Source: Alteribacillus sp041949975 (GTDB lineage: Bacteria; Bacillota; Bacilli; Bacillales; Marinococcaceae). From it: DNA of 64,000 nt. Below, piece by piece: positions 34,944 to 44,212 of this stretch. The DNA lies in the NCBI RefSeq assembly GCF_041949975.1, contig NZ_JBHFQG010000014.1, positions 1-64,000 of the forward strand, written 5' to 3'. A program made the position numbers and the translations under genes. The first letter of the stretch is position 1. Every line of letters starts with the position of its first letter. The notes below the pieces were generated by a model. That model did not search any database. It was not told where the DNA came from and was given only the letters and a program-made list of their open reading frames with translations.

Positions 34944-36921
34944 TAAAGGCGTACAAAAACAAAACATAAAACAGCATGGCTGGATCGGTCTCATTTATCT
35001 TGTAGGTTTATTATTCTCCGTCCCATTGCAAATGATTTTATTTGCTTCCGATGAAAATCAAACCCAATATAATACAATCGAGCATTTATTTGAAGTGGGT
35101 TTTCCGATACAGCTTTTGTTTGTATTTATTGTGCCGGTAATGGCTGGTATTTTTTTATTCCGATACTTACAAGTGACATCTTCAGCTGATATGATTCATA
35201 GTTTGCCAATAAAAAGAGAAGAATTATTTGGAAATCATTTAATAAGTGGTATTATGATGCTTCTCCTTCCCGTCTGGATAACTGCTCTTACCGCTTTTAT
35301 TACTGTTAATTTATATACTGCTCTAGATCCTATCTCTTCAAGTGATATTTGGAGCTGGACAGTTGTGATAACAGTAATGACATTGTTTTATTTTAGTTTT
35401 TCGGTATTTGTCGGTATGATGACTGGGATGTCAGTTGCTCAGGGAATTTTGAGCTTTATCCTTTTAATGCTTCCGGCGGGGGTGTTCTTTTTAATTACAA
35501 CCAATTTAAACTATTTTTTATATGGTTTTTCCACACAATATTACAGCAGCAAGACGATTATCAATTGGTCGCCAATACTTATGATGAATGAACTTAATTA
35601 CAGAGATATCCCAACAGGTCAAATTGCTATTTACTTACTTCTAGCTGTTTTGTTTAGCTTTGCAGCTTTACTTTTATACAGATTCCGTCATGTGGAAATG
35701 GCTACTCAGGCAATTACCTTTCAACCGCTGCGTCCTATTTTTAAGTATGGAGTAACTTTTTGCGCGATGATTGTTGGAGGCGCTTATTTTGAAATGTATG
35801 GAACAACCGGATGGCTAATATTTGGTTATATCTTTGGTTCTCTTATCGGTTACCTTGTTGCTGAAATGATTTTACAAAAAACATGGAGAATTTTTCAGGT
35901 GAAAACCTTTATTCATTATACCGCGTACGCTGGAGTGATTATAATTGCAGCTATTCTTATTAATACAGATGCTTTAGGCTATGAAACTAGTGTTCCTGAC
36001 AATGAAGAGATAGACAGTGTTTATTTTGGCCATAGTCTATATCCGCTCACAGCAGAAGAAGATACAGGGCAAGAGATAGAAGTGTTTCTATCAGACGAAA
36101 ATTATATACAAAATGTAAGAGAATTTCATGAAGAGTTAGTACAAAGGCAGCCCAAAGAAATAAAACGTTTAACTTCCCCGTCGAAAAATGAGCTTGTAAT
36201 TGCATATCAGTTAAAAAATGGTTCCACTCTCGTAAGGCAATACCGTATCCCAATGGAAACAGTCGAAAAAGAGCTTGCTGGAATTATGGAATCAGAATCA
36301 TATAAAAGAATAGAATATCACATAGAGGACCTCGATCAGGAGCTTGATACAATAACCATTACAGCGGACGGTCTTGTTAATAAAAATGTTTCAATAACAG
36401 ATAAAGAAGAAATAAAAGAGCTTCAACAAATATTAAAATATGAAATTTCCTCTTTGAAAATAAATGAAATGATTGAGGAAGGAAGGAATTGGGGTCATAT
36501 TCTCTTAGAACCAGCCAGTTCAGATAACCTTGCTGGAAATCCTTCGTTTGACGAGCCTCAAGCCAGCATCCCATGGAAAAAATCGTTTGACGAATTGGAA
36601 AGCTGGTTAGACGAGAATGAATATTTAGAACAAGCACGGACACTCCCTGAAGAAATTGAAAAAATGGAAATACTTCACCAGCCGGGCACCAGAAATTATA
36701 CCTATCCAGACCAGGTTTTTGTTGAACAAAATGATATGGGAGCTAAAATGGTAGTGGTAGAAGACAACGACATGATAGAAGAGGCGTTGCAGCACTACAG
36801 CGAATTTGGTACAGGTGAATATTTTGTTCAATTTACTACGATTGATGGTATGAGAGTTTATGGAGTCTTTTCTGATAATGAAGTGCCGGAAAGTATTCTT
36901 TCGAAGCTGAACAACAATTAA
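34918..36921 (+). CDS. ABC transporter permease with large extracytoplasmic C-terminal domain
   Basis: 667 residues from ATG 34918 (GGGAGGG upstream). The first half has about eight membrane helices (from about 26 to 355), with segments like FRYLQVTSSADMIHSLPIKREEL that are typical of YtrC/D-type permeases. From about 360 a soluble domain rich in E, D and N follows, ending near the C-terminus (DUF6449-like as I recall). Acts with the ATPase just upstream. B. subtilis ytr genes respond to cell-wall antibiotics; whether this operon does is inference. Confidence 0.82.
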   Translation: MRSKTSLFNKGVQKQNIKQHGWIGLIYLVGLLFSVPLQMILFASDENQTQYNTIEHLFEVGFPIQLLFVFIVPVMAGIFLFRYLQVTSSADMIHSLPIKREELFGNHLISGIMMLLLPVWITALTAFITVNLYTALDPISSSDIWSWTVVITVMTLFYFSFSVFVGMMTGMSVAQGILSFILLMLPAGVFFLITTNLNYFLYGFSTQYYSSKTIINWSPILMMNELNYRDIPTGQIAIYLLLAVLFSFAALLLYRFRHVEMATQAITFQPLRPIFKYGVTFCAMIVGGAYFEMYGTTGWLIFGYIFGSLIGYLVAEMILQKTWRIFQVKTFIHYTAYAGVIIIAAILINTDALGYETSVPDNEEIDSVYFGHSLYPLTAEEDTGQEIEVFLSDENYIQNVREFHEELVQRQPKEIKRLTSPSKNELVIAYQLKNGSTLVRQYRIPMETVEKELAGIMESESYKRIEYHIEDLDQELDTITITADGLVNKNVSITDKEEIKELQQILKYEISSLKINEMIEEGRNWGHILLEPASSDNLAGNPSFDEPQASIPWKKSFDELESWLDENEYLEQARTLPEEIEKMEILHQPGTRNYTYPDQVFVEQNDMGAKMVVVEDNDMIEEALQHYSEFGTGEYFVQFTTIDGMRVYGVFSDNEVPESILSKLNNN

Positions 36922-36946
36922 TCTATCTAATGCAAACTTTTTATAA

Positions 36947-36976
36947 GGAGCATTCCGTTGAAAATGCTCCTCTTTC
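36947..36976 (+). terminator. terminator of the ytr-type operon
   Basis: GGAGCATT and AATGCTCC arms around an 8-nt loop, followed by TCTTTCT. Confidence 0.75.
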
Positions 36977-37017
36977 TGGAAGAACATAGCCATAAACAAC
37001 AAATTATTCTAAACACA

Positions 37018-37107
37018 AAAGAAGAGCCTTCCCTTTTTGATATGCTCCTGCAGGCAGATTTTTATCTCTTACCTTAAGGGGAGACGTCATTTGGGAAGGC
37101 TCTTACC
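37018..37107 (-). terminator. long-loop terminator of the minus-strand gene at 37112
   Basis: On the minus strand TAAGAGCCTTCCC pairs with GGGAAGGCTCTT about 60 bases on, followed by CTTTTG. The large loop has extra internal pairing. Confidence 0.6.
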
Positions 37108-37111
37108 TGTT

Positions 37112-37567
37112 TTATTCTCGCTTAAATCCTTCTTTTTCCAGATAGTCTGCTGCTTCAGCATATGAATTAAATGTACCGTCAAGATCGGTATCGGCATAGA
37201 CGTTCCATTCTTCATCTTCTTTTAGTAGCACCAGCACTTGATCGTTATTATTGATCCATTCTTCTAAATACATCTCCTGGTCTATCTCATTATCTGATAG
37301 AGAGGCAATTGAAGCTGTTACGATCGTTTTCAGTTCTTCTTCTGAAAAATCACGAATGTTTACAAGCCCTTTGTCATCGCTGTCAAAGCCATCTAACAGC
37401 CCGGCATATACATATCCGTTTCCATTTGGGTGTAAGTGGTACACAACATTTTTCTTATCATATACACTGTCTTCGAACTGAAAATTCACCCGCCCCAGGG
37501 AAACCTCTTTTTTCTTTAATTCAGGAAACATTTCGATAATTTTTAATTTCTCTTCAAATGTAAGCAT
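37112..37567 (-). CDS. uncharacterised small acidic protein
   Basis: 151 residues, not recognised. Strongly acidic, no signal peptide. Readable segments are MLTFEEKLKIIEMFPELKKK at the start, a region with HPNGNGYVYAG, and a C-terminal DTDLDGTFNSYAEAADYLEKEGF. Such layouts occur in Bacillaceae conserved proteins of unknown function. The start is ATG 37567 behind TGGAGG; an upstream ATG at 37600 has no ribosome site. It converges on the ytr-type operon. Confidence 0.7.
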   Translation of the reverse strand: MLTFEEKLKIIEMFPELKKKEVSLGRVNFQFEDSVYDKKNVVYHLHPNGNGYVYAGLLDGFDSDDKGLVNIRDFSEEELKTIVTASIASLSDNEIDQEMYLEEWINNNDQVLVLLKEDEEWNVYADTDLDGTFNSYAEAADYLEKEGFKRE

Positions 37568-37644
37568 ATGTCCTCCATAAAGATATGATATCTGTTTCAT
37601 TATTATAGCATGTGAAGAAATTTTTCAAAAATAGTTCGACTTTA

Positions 37645-38263
37645 TCATACATTGAGGATATAAAAAGGCCTGTCTTCTTTCACAATATCCTGGAGTTCAA
37701 ATGTCACGATTGGAAACATTGGAAACCCGACATATCCAGGAGTAATATCATATTCATCAAAGTAAATAACCAATGTTTTATCTGCAATATAGTATTTTGG
37801 TTTGGACTAATACCTGGGAATCCATTTAAAAGTGGTATATCTCTTTGATTAATTTGCTCCTCTATCTTAGCGTTTATTCTCTCTTCAAAATTACTCCCTG
37901 GTTTAAATAAATCTTCTAATTCGCAAATTTCTCCTGATTGTTTATCAGCGGTTAAGGAATTCATGAAATCGACTGGATGAGCCAGAGGCGGCATGTTAGC
38001 AAAAAGAGTAAATGAAAAAACTTACAATCCCGCTCTGATTGTTTTTCATTTCATAATTCCCGATCATTTCCGTTACACCAGGTTCGTAATAACCAAGTTC
38101 ATTCATTTGATAACCCAGCCTGTCAACTTTTTTATAAATGGCTTCGTTTAATTTTTTGTTGATGCATTGGATTTAGATGTCTCAGCTGGGGATAAAAAAT
38201 CGAAATGTTCGGGGCCGTTATAGGATAAGATTGAACAGGAACAGGCAGCCTGTATCGTTCCAT
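37645..38263 (-). pseudogene. DUF3298/RsiV-like protein, three homopolymer frameshifts
   Basis: Read across frames the minus strand gives MERYRLPVPVQSYP, a helical region ending VDRLGYQMNELGYYEP, then FANMPPLAHPVDFMNSLTAD, and finally VIYFDEYDITPGYVGFP and MFPIVTFELQDIV, the mark of DUF3298 domains as in the anti-sigma factor RsiV. Frameshifts fall at an A run near 38150, a T run near 38007 and an A run near 37793. No membrane anchor precedes it. Function of the intact gene is unknown. Confidence 0.65.
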
Positions 38264-38418
38264 TTTTATTCATCCTTGTCTAGATAATTTATACATTAGC
38301 CTATTCATTTCTGTTTAAAATGGAACAAAATTTAAAAAAGGATAAAAAAATTCAAGTGTGTACATATTATTAATGGTTAATGATTATTACTGTTATGAAG
38401 AAAGAGAGGAATAAAAAA

Positions 38419-39186
38419 ATGAGTAAAAAAGTTTTTATGCTCTTATCATGTATATTATTAATAACTATCATGACAGGGTGTAATACAGATAACCAGGGAG
38501 CTGCTGATCATAGAAACAATGATTATGAACAAATTGACTATACTCCAGACAACGTAGAAAATGAACAAAACAATCGTTTTCCATTAAATCTTTTCCCAGA
38601 TGATGCAGAAGAAGGCGATGGTAATGCCCCAATGCTGCCTGTTCCGAATCCTGATCTAGAAATTGAAGAAGGAGCAGAGCCTGATCAGGAAGCTCCGGGA
38701 GCAGAAGAATTCGATATGCCGGAGATGCCAGAAGAAGAGCCAGTTGAAGATGAAGAAGAATCCAAAGAAGCACCAGAGCAAGAGCAAGAAACTCAACAAG
38801 GTGATGAGGGTTCGGATGCTGAACAACAAGTGATTGAGTTAACCAACCAAGAAAGAGAAAAAAATGGACTTTCTCCGTTAGAAGCAGATTCACAAGTAGC
38901 GGAAGCAGCACAAGCTAAATCGGAAGATATGGCAGAAAACAATTATTTCGCTCATAATTCACCTACCTATGGTAGTCCGTTTAATATGCTTAATGACTTT
39001 GGGGTGGATTATACTGCTGCAGCTGAAAACATTGCTGCTGGCCAGCAGACGCCGGAAGAAGTTGTACAAGCGTGGATGAATAGTGAAGGCCACCGAAAAA
39101 ATATTTTAAATGAAGAAGTGACACATATCGGTGTCGGGTATGTAGAAGACGGAAATCATTGGACACAATTGTTTATTGGAAAATAA
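38419..39186 (+). CDS. CAP/SCP-domain lipoprotein (YkwD-like)
   Basis: 255 residues. Lipobox MTGC puts the lipid-anchored Cys at 21. A long, very acidic proline/glutamate-rich linker (about 30-135) follows, then the CAP domain: LTNQEREKNGLSPLEAD, SEDMAENNYFAHNSPTYGSP, AAENIAAGQQTPEEVV, WMNSEGHRKNILN and HIGVGYVED. The putative cation-binding His and Glu residues are all there. The start is ATG 38419 behind GAGGAAT. CAP proteins of this class occur on spore-formers' surfaces; the role is unknown. Confidence 0.88.
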   Translation: MSKKVFMLLSCILLITIMTGCNTDNQGAADHRNNDYEQIDYTPDNVENEQNNRFPLNLFPDDAEEGDGNAPMLPVPNPDLEIEEGAEPDQEAPGAEEFDMPEMPEEEPVEDEEESKEAPEQEQETQQGDEGSDAEQQVIELTNQEREKNGLSPLEADSQVAEAAQAKSEDMAENNYFAHNSPTYGSPFNMLNDFGVDYTAAAENIAAGQQTPEEVVQAWMNSEGHRKNILNEEVTHIGVGYVEDGNHWTQLFIGK

Positions 39187-39199
39187 TAAATGAATGTAC

Positions 39200-39230
39200 T
39201 AACCGCCTGTAATGAAAAGGCGGTTTTTCT
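39200..39230 (+). terminator. terminator between convergent genes
   Basis: ACCGCCTG...AAGGCGGT hairpin followed by TTTTCTTTC. Confidence 0.8.
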
Positions 39231-39236
39231 TTCGTC

Positions 39237-39959
39237 TTAATTGTATATAGGAGGAATCGATTCTCCTGGTTCCTCTTTTAAAGAGACATGAATCTCCATC
39301 CCTTTATTAATAGAAGCAAAAAAGATTTTATTGATATCCTCCACACCTTGCATCTTCAGCTGGTGGCGCAGCCAAATTTCATCGACATTAAATTCTTGTA
39401 GTATCTCGGTGTACATTTTACCTTCCAAAATGACAGGAAAAGCAATAGAGGAAGAATCTTTCTTAAGGTTCATGTCTTCTAACGTGACTGTGTTTTTTAA
39501 AGGTTTTTTTAAGACACTAACACTTCCACTAGCTTCTACAACAGCAGTTTCCACTTCGTTGATGTCAAAAACATCTTTGTTACGCAGGGCTTCAAGGATA
39601 TTATCTATGGAGTATCGTATTTTTTTAAGGTTTTTACGGAGCAGTTTTCCATCTTGAACGACAACGGTGGGTTCAAATGTAATATATTTTCCGATCGTAC
39701 GGTTCGAAATCTTTAGACTTGCTACCAAACGCTGAACTATACCAATAAATACCAAGGCTGCTGCTGTTGGTAAATGATGGACGTTTGGATCCGCAATGTC
39801 TGCACCTACCACGGAGCCAAGCGTTATAACTATTAAAAAGTCAAATACAGGAAGTTCTCCGATCGCCCTTTTTCCCATAAATATTGCGGTAAATAATAAT
39901 AAAGGCAATATAGTGAGAATTCGTCCTGCTACAATGAATATCTCTGTTAGCGTGTTCAC
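39237..39959 (-). CDS. DUF421 membrane protein (YetF/YrbG family)
   Basis: 240 residues. Three N-terminal helices contain the family signature FMGKRAIGELPVFDFLIVITLGSVVGADI, followed by the paired cytoplasmic DUF421 domains (ILEALRNKDVFDINEVETAVVEASGSVSVL). Function is unknown; relatives such as YetF act in phosphatidylserine decarboxylation of outer leaflets or in sporulation (recalled, not tested here). Single gene, convergent to the CAP lipoprotein gene. Confidence 0.88.
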   Translation of the reverse strand: MNTLTEIFIVAGRILTILPLLLFTAIFMGKRAIGELPVFDFLIVITLGSVVGADIADPNVHHLPTAAALVFIGIVQRLVASLKISNRTIGKYITFEPTVVVQDGKLLRKNLKKIRYSIDNILEALRNKDVFDINEVETAVVEASGSVSVLKKPLKNTVTLEDMNLKKDSSSIAFPVILEGKMYTEILQEFNVDEIWLRHQLKMQGVEDINKIFFASINKGMEIHVSLKEEPGESIPPIYN

Positions 39960-40240
39960 AAATTTCTTGCTCCTTTTTGGTGAGATATGGTAAATTCTTC
40001 TCTTTTATTTTCTTTCAAAACAGAACTTTTATACGCAGGGTTAATAATAGAAATTGTATTTGGTCAACAGAAATAAAGAAATAGAAAAGAGGCAGCTGAT
40101 TTGAAAAATAATACAAATCAGCAATGGATTTTGCCATATGTTGCTACCATATGTTAGGTGAAAGTTCATCAGGCTCCCGAAGAGAAGATTGGAATATTGT
40201 ATTGAAGTATATGACTCATTTAGAATAGTACGCTGTCTTT

Positions 40241-40954
40241 TTAGAGGCAGTGTTCTTTTATTACATTTTTATACTGTAGTAAATTTCTTACTATGACCGC
40301 ACACGGTGGCCAGGTTTCTAAATGGCGGTTAATATGATGTTTATCCCAAGGTAGGAGAGATTCCTGCTCAATGCCTTCTATAACAAATTCTGTAAACTGC
40401 CATATAATTTTGTCTGAATTGTTTGCTGCTATATGGCGAAGTGCTTTTAGACCTGCAGATAACGTAGAAATATCTTGAAAGCCATGTTGGCGGATTTGAT
40501 AAAAGTACTTATAAAGATACTCAGAAAAATTAAACAACACGGTAAATGAAGGAGCGATAAAATGTGTAACAGTATCAGTATCAGCCTCCTGTATGAGCAG
40601 CAGTAAAAGCATAGTATAAATAATACCAGCAATGAAAAAGCCTAAAACACGATGTGTATTAGGATCGCTTATAAAATTTTGTAATGTTCGGGGAGAAAAT
40701 TCAGATATGTAAGTGGTCAAACTGACTAGAATAGATTGTTGTCATAGTAAGCAAGGCGGCTGAAATAGAAAAAGCCAAATCAATATCCAAAAACAAAGGA
40801 TCTGGGAGAAAGTGATGTAAACGTTCCGTAGTTAAAATATATAAGTATCAATTTTTATACTAAACAGGGCCAGTAAAAGGGCTGTGAAACCGTATAAAGA
40901 AGGAATGTATAAAAAATTAGAGCGGATTCGAACCAATATATTTTTTAATGACAT
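40241..40954 (-). pseudogene. DUF2254 membrane protein, decayed
   Basis: The C-terminal part in frame (40720-40241) starts SEFSPRTLQNFISDPNTHRVLGFFIA, the best-known motif of DUF2254 proteins. Upstream, from ATG 40954, a frame reads MSLKNILVRIRS and SLYGFTALLLALFSIKID before a stop. The stretch between carries further stops and shifts. The family has four helices and about 400 residues; here the middle is damaged and the end shortened. Confidence 0.65.
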
Positions 40955-41012
40955 TTCCTCTCCATCCTTCTCCTTTTATACTGTTAGGTAAGTATTACTT
41001 TTTTATTGGTAA

Positions 41013-41206
41013 ACAGTATAAGCAAAACTATGGGCATTCAACGTATAGAGATACCGTTGCCACAGGAGGTACTTCCACACTGCGTTGCACACTCGTTGCC
41101 AAAAACTCCACGTGCTGTGCGTCGAGTTCGCGAACGTAGCAGAAGCTTTAACTTAGGTGGTTTCCTTTTAAAGGCGAGAGCCGAGGTTTTCTAATCTTAG
41201 TTTCTG
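41013..41206 (+). repeat. dispersed repeat family B, copy 1
   Basis: Shares AGTATAAGCAAAACTAYGG, CCRTTGCCACAG, GGYGGTTTCC and AGCCGAGTTTT-CTAAT blocks, in the same order, with 63461-63582. The small open frames across it have no ribosome site and are not genes. Nature unknown. Confidence 0.6.
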
Positions 41207-41305
41207 CTCTAGAATATGATTTATTCGTCTATTTTAACTTCTGAATAATTTTGTAGATATTGAAGAAAATATTATTGGGAGTTAATGATGAAGGAGGAAA
41301 ATATA

Positions 41306-41626
41306 TTGAATTACCATAACTGGTTTAAGTTAGCATTATTAGTTATTTTTATCTTATTTGCATTACCCTCAAATGTTGGCCAAGCCCAGCCAGAATATGC
41401 AAAATGGGGTCAAGTTGCGGTAAGCGAGGTGAAAAATGAATATCCCGATTATCAGTTAAAGGACTACTCATATGACGGAAAAGTTGTTATATCGGATGAA
41501 AGAGAACAATTTACATTTACCATGACCCTGGAGAAGAATGGTGAAACTAAAAAAGTAAAAGCATATGTGTTAACTAATCCACAAACAGAAGAACAAATTG
41601 ATGTTTCTTTAGAGGAGATAGAATAA
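41306..41626 (+). CDS. exported DUF3889 protein (YqzG/YhdC-like)
   Basis: 106 residues. Signal peptide (hydrophobic 7-24, cleavage near GQAQP), then a small beta-rich domain YAKWGQVAVSEVKNEYPDYQLKDYSYDG typical of DUF3889. The start is TTG 41306, eight bases after AAGGAGG; the ATG codons at 41285 and 41288 lie before that site. Secreted or wall-associated, function unknown. Confidence 0.78.
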   Translation: MNYHNWFKLALLVIFILFALPSNVGQAQPEYAKWGQVAVSEVKNEYPDYQLKDYSYDGKVVISDEREQFTFTMTLEKNGETKKVKAYVLTNPQTEEQIDVSLEEIE

Positions 41627-41638
41627 AAATCAGAAATG

Positions 41639-41675
41639 GCGGACAGTTTGAAGAAGAACTGCCCGCTTTTTTTTA
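41639..41675 (+). terminator. terminator of the DUF3889 gene
   Basis: GCGGACAGTT and AACTGCCCGC arms, then eight T. Confidence 0.85.
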
Positions 41676-41750
41676 TTCGCCGCCGAATAGGAATCGTTTA
41701 AGGTTAATAAAATAGTGAAAGGGATGGTTTAGCTGCCGGGAGGGAAAAAA

Positions 41751-42980
41751 ATGTTTACATATAAACATCTTCTGTACAATGCACAGAGTAAGGTCGAAAG
41801 CACGCTTCATAATTTTCTTTCTAAAAAACACGTAAAAGAAATAAATATTTCAAAAGAAGACATGGAGTGGATCAAAAAAAAATTAACAATGCAGGAGGGG
41901 CAAAAAGATCAAGGACCAGCTGCTGTACTGCCACATGAAAGGAAATTAGTTTCACGTTTTCAAGAAAAAACTAAGAAACATAACAGAAACAATATCACAA
42001 GAACAGAAGCATACAGAACTATATTTTTTAACCACCCAGAGCTTCATTGGGCTTTTTTAGCACATATGGTGTCTAGAAATGGCGGCTGGTGCATGACTGA
42101 TCTTAAGGGTGAACTGCTGCCCTATTTATTAAATATTCAAGAAAGACAGCATTTATTTAATTTCCTTGAATGTACTAATGCTCTCATATTTCAAGATGCT
42201 TATCCTCAGCTTCTCCTATATGAAGAGAGTAAAAAACAACAAAAAAACTTGTTTCATCTCTTGCCTGCCTTTCATGTTTCTGCTTTTATGCGCCCGTTTT
42301 GGGAGCATTTTTTAGAAAAACAAAATCCTAAATTACTTACCATTGCCTTAATTATAAATGAACAGCATTACATCGAAGATCGAGTAGTTCATCAGGAATA
42401 TTTTCAAAAAAAAGTCCTTCAAACCTTGAAATTTAAAGGGCAGGAAGCGGTTCAGCTAACACAGATAGTACTTCCGTACGTGGTGTCTAAATTTCCCTGG
42501 CAGTCGAGTGAAAATAGAATGGCTGGATTAATAATTGAAAACTTTGCAAATATAGATGAACGAATAGAGGTAGGGAAAAAATTATATGCTATCCTGTTTG
42601 GAATGGAAGATGTATATGCTGGAGCATTGCTCTTTGCTAAAAAGCATCCACACACAGGATCGCGGTCCGATTATTGGGAACATATGTTTTCGTCAAGTGA
42701 AGAATACAAACATAGGAGTTATGGAAAAGAACGGTTAATCGCATGCAAGTTGATAGAAGGTGCTCCCCCATTTTATAGTCCCGAATTAACTAGAGCCTGG
42801 GAAGATAAACCAGTGGCGCAACCGGAAATTTTTGATTGGTTTCACGATTTGTCAGTGCTTGACTATATGTACACTTATTCTGTTCCTTCTGTTTTTGATA
42901 TGACCAGTGAATTTTGCTTTGGAATAAATAAAATGGAACTTGCCGTGTTAGCAAAAGGAACGATGAAAACATTAGAATAG
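41751..42980 (+). CDS. DUF2515 protein (YppC-like)
   Basis: 409 residues, soluble, helical. Motifs recalled from the YppC family are NNITRTEAYRTIFFNHPELHWAFLAHMVSRNGGWCMTDL (in part) and the C-terminal ACKLIEGAPPFYSPELTRAWED. Function unknown. No signal peptide. The start ATG is preceded by CCGGGAGGG. No operon partner is apparent: the DoxX gene downstream has its own promoter. Confidence 0.8.
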   Translation: MFTYKHLLYNAQSKVESTLHNFLSKKHVKEINISKEDMEWIKKKLTMQEGQKDQGPAAVLPHERKLVSRFQEKTKKHNRNNITRTEAYRTIFFNHPELHWAFLAHMVSRNGGWCMTDLKGELLPYLLNIQERQHLFNFLECTNALIFQDAYPQLLLYEESKKQQKNLFHLLPAFHVSAFMRPFWEHFLEKQNPKLLTIALIINEQHYIEDRVVHQEYFQKKVLQTLKFKGQEAVQLTQIVLPYVVSKFPWQSSENRMAGLIIENFANIDERIEVGKKLYAILFGMEDVYAGALLFAKKHPHTGSRSDYWEHMFSSSEEYKHRSYGKERLIACKLIEGAPPFYSPELTRAWEDKPVAQPEIFDWFHDLSVLDYMYTYSVPSVFDMTSEFCFGINKMELAVLAKGTMKTLE

Positions 42981-43010
42981 AAGCAAATTAACTATTTTTC
43001 ATCGTTGTAT

Positions 43011-43019
43011 TGCTATAAT
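43011..43019 (+). promoter_or_regulatory. extended -10 promoter of the DoxX gene
   Basis: TGC-TATAAT is an extended -10. The start point would be near 43026, which excludes the ATG at 43021 as translation start. Confidence 0.6.
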
Positions 43020-43071
43020 AATGATAAAATCCTCTTTAAAGTTGATGAAATATTTAGAGAGGATGGGTGAA

Positions 43072-43446
43072 TTGACAAAAAAACAAGAAATAGGTGCACT
43101 AATAATTCGTATTGTTTTAGGATTGATTTTTTTCATTCATGGACTTGATAAGTTTCTTGGTGGGATCTATAACACTGTAGATTATTTTATAACTTTGGGT
43201 CTTCCAGGTTTTTTGGCTTATCTGGTAGGGGTTATTGAACTCGTTGGGGGATTAGCTTTAATTTTAGGTGTAGGGACAAAAATCGTTTCATTATTTATAA
43301 TTGGAGTGATGCTGGGAGCGATCGTTACGGTAAAATGGAAGGAAGGCTTTTTAGGGGGGTACGAGTTCGATTTAGCTTTACTTGCTATGGCCATTTATTT
43401 ACTTATTAATGGAAGTCATATATGGAAAATAGGGAAAAGAACATAA
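43072..43446 (+). CDS. DoxX-family membrane protein
   Basis: 124 residues, four helices. IIRIVLGLIFFIHGLDKFLGG and GVIELVGGLALILGVGTKI are the DoxX signatures. The start chosen is TTG 43072, nine bases after AGAGAGG; ATG 43063 sits too near that site. DoxX-like proteins are linked to thiol and redox homeostasis in other bacteria; here no partner is adjacent except the convergent sodC. Confidence 0.82.
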   Translation: MTKKQEIGALIIRIVLGLIFFIHGLDKFLGGIYNTVDYFITLGLPGFLAYLVGVIELVGGLALILGVGTKIVSLFIIGVMLGAIVTVKWKEGFLGGYEFDLALLAMAIYLLINGSHIWKIGKRT

Positions 43447-43476
43447 AAAAGGGACGGATCGTACCCGTTCCCTTAA
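43445..43476. terminator. bidirectional terminator between DoxX and SodC genes
   Basis: AAGGGACGG and CCCGTTCCCTT arms with a one-base bulge. On the minus strand it runs into seven T, so it chiefly serves sodC. Confidence 0.8.
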
Positions 43477-43485
43477 ATTACGTTA

Positions 43486-44157
43486 TTATTCTGGTTGTTC
43501 TTCAATGACACCGCATGCTAAACGATCTCCAGCGTCTCCGGATGGCTGTGATTCATAGTCATCCGCTTCCTCATGAATAACCAGCGCTGTACCATTCTCA
43601 TCTAATAGAGAATGCTCTTGGCCGGATTCAAATGTGACATCTTCAACCACAAATTCTTCGGAAGCCTGTCCGTTTTCATTCGTCGTTATATTGGGAAGAT
43701 CACCAGCATGAGGGCCATCTTCTGACTCAAAACCATGGTCGGAGTCATCGGGGTTAAAATGATCTCCGGCTGATTCAAAATCAGGGGCTTCACATTCTCC
43801 TGTTTCATGAATATGAAAGCCGTGATCACTGTTTTCTGGAAGGTCAGAAGCTTCAAGCAGAACTTTAATTCCCTTATCGGTCTCCTCTAAATTAGCTGTC
43901 CCGATTTCATTTTCCTCACCGTTCATTAACGTTACCGTAATAGGATCTTGGTTTGCTGCTTCTTCTTGTTCGTTGCTTTCATTTTCCGTGCCGTCTGAGG
44001 TTTCTTCTTCGGTCCCATCCTTTGCTCCTTCTTCTAATTCAGGAGAATCAGGATTTTCATCTGTACCTGGTTCATCTGTAATATCTTCTTGACCGCATGC
44101 GTAAAGATTTACAGACAATAAAAATATGAGAAGAATAAGTAAGCTTATTTTTTTCAT
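43486..44157 (-). CDS. sodC: Cu/Zn superoxide dismutase lipoprotein
   Basis: 223 residues. The lipobox Cys is at 21, followed by a long acidic linker (about 25-72) and then the SOD fold. The metal ligands are all visible: His-x-His in HGFHIHETG, bridging His in GDHFNP, DHGF, PHAGDLPN (His and Asp), and the last Cu His in VIHEEADD. The disulphide Cys pair is in GECEAP and LACGVI. The full ligand set suggests an active enzyme, unlike some Bacillus YojM proteins. The start is ATG 44157. Confidence 0.9.
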   Translation of the reverse strand: MKKISLLILLIFLLSVNLYACGQEDITDEPGTDENPDSPELEEGAKDGTEEETSDGTENESNEQEEAANQDPITVTLMNGEENEIGTANLEETDKGIKVLLEASDLPENSDHGFHIHETGECEAPDFESAGDHFNPDDSDHGFESEDGPHAGDLPNITTNENGQASEEFVVEDVTFESGQEHSLLDENGTALVIHEEADDYESQPSGDAGDRLACGVIEEQPE

Positions 44158-44212
44158 TCCGAACCCACCTTCACTAATCTTTTCCATAACCTGTAGCCTT
44201 TTCTAATTTATT

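Noticed and set aside
40948..41194. two small open frames on the plus strand
   Set aside because: They lie inside dispersed repeat B, have no ribosome site and resemble no protein.
43021..43071. ATG 43021 as start of the DoxX protein
   Set aside because: It lies two bases after the -10 box, upstream of the expected transcription start.
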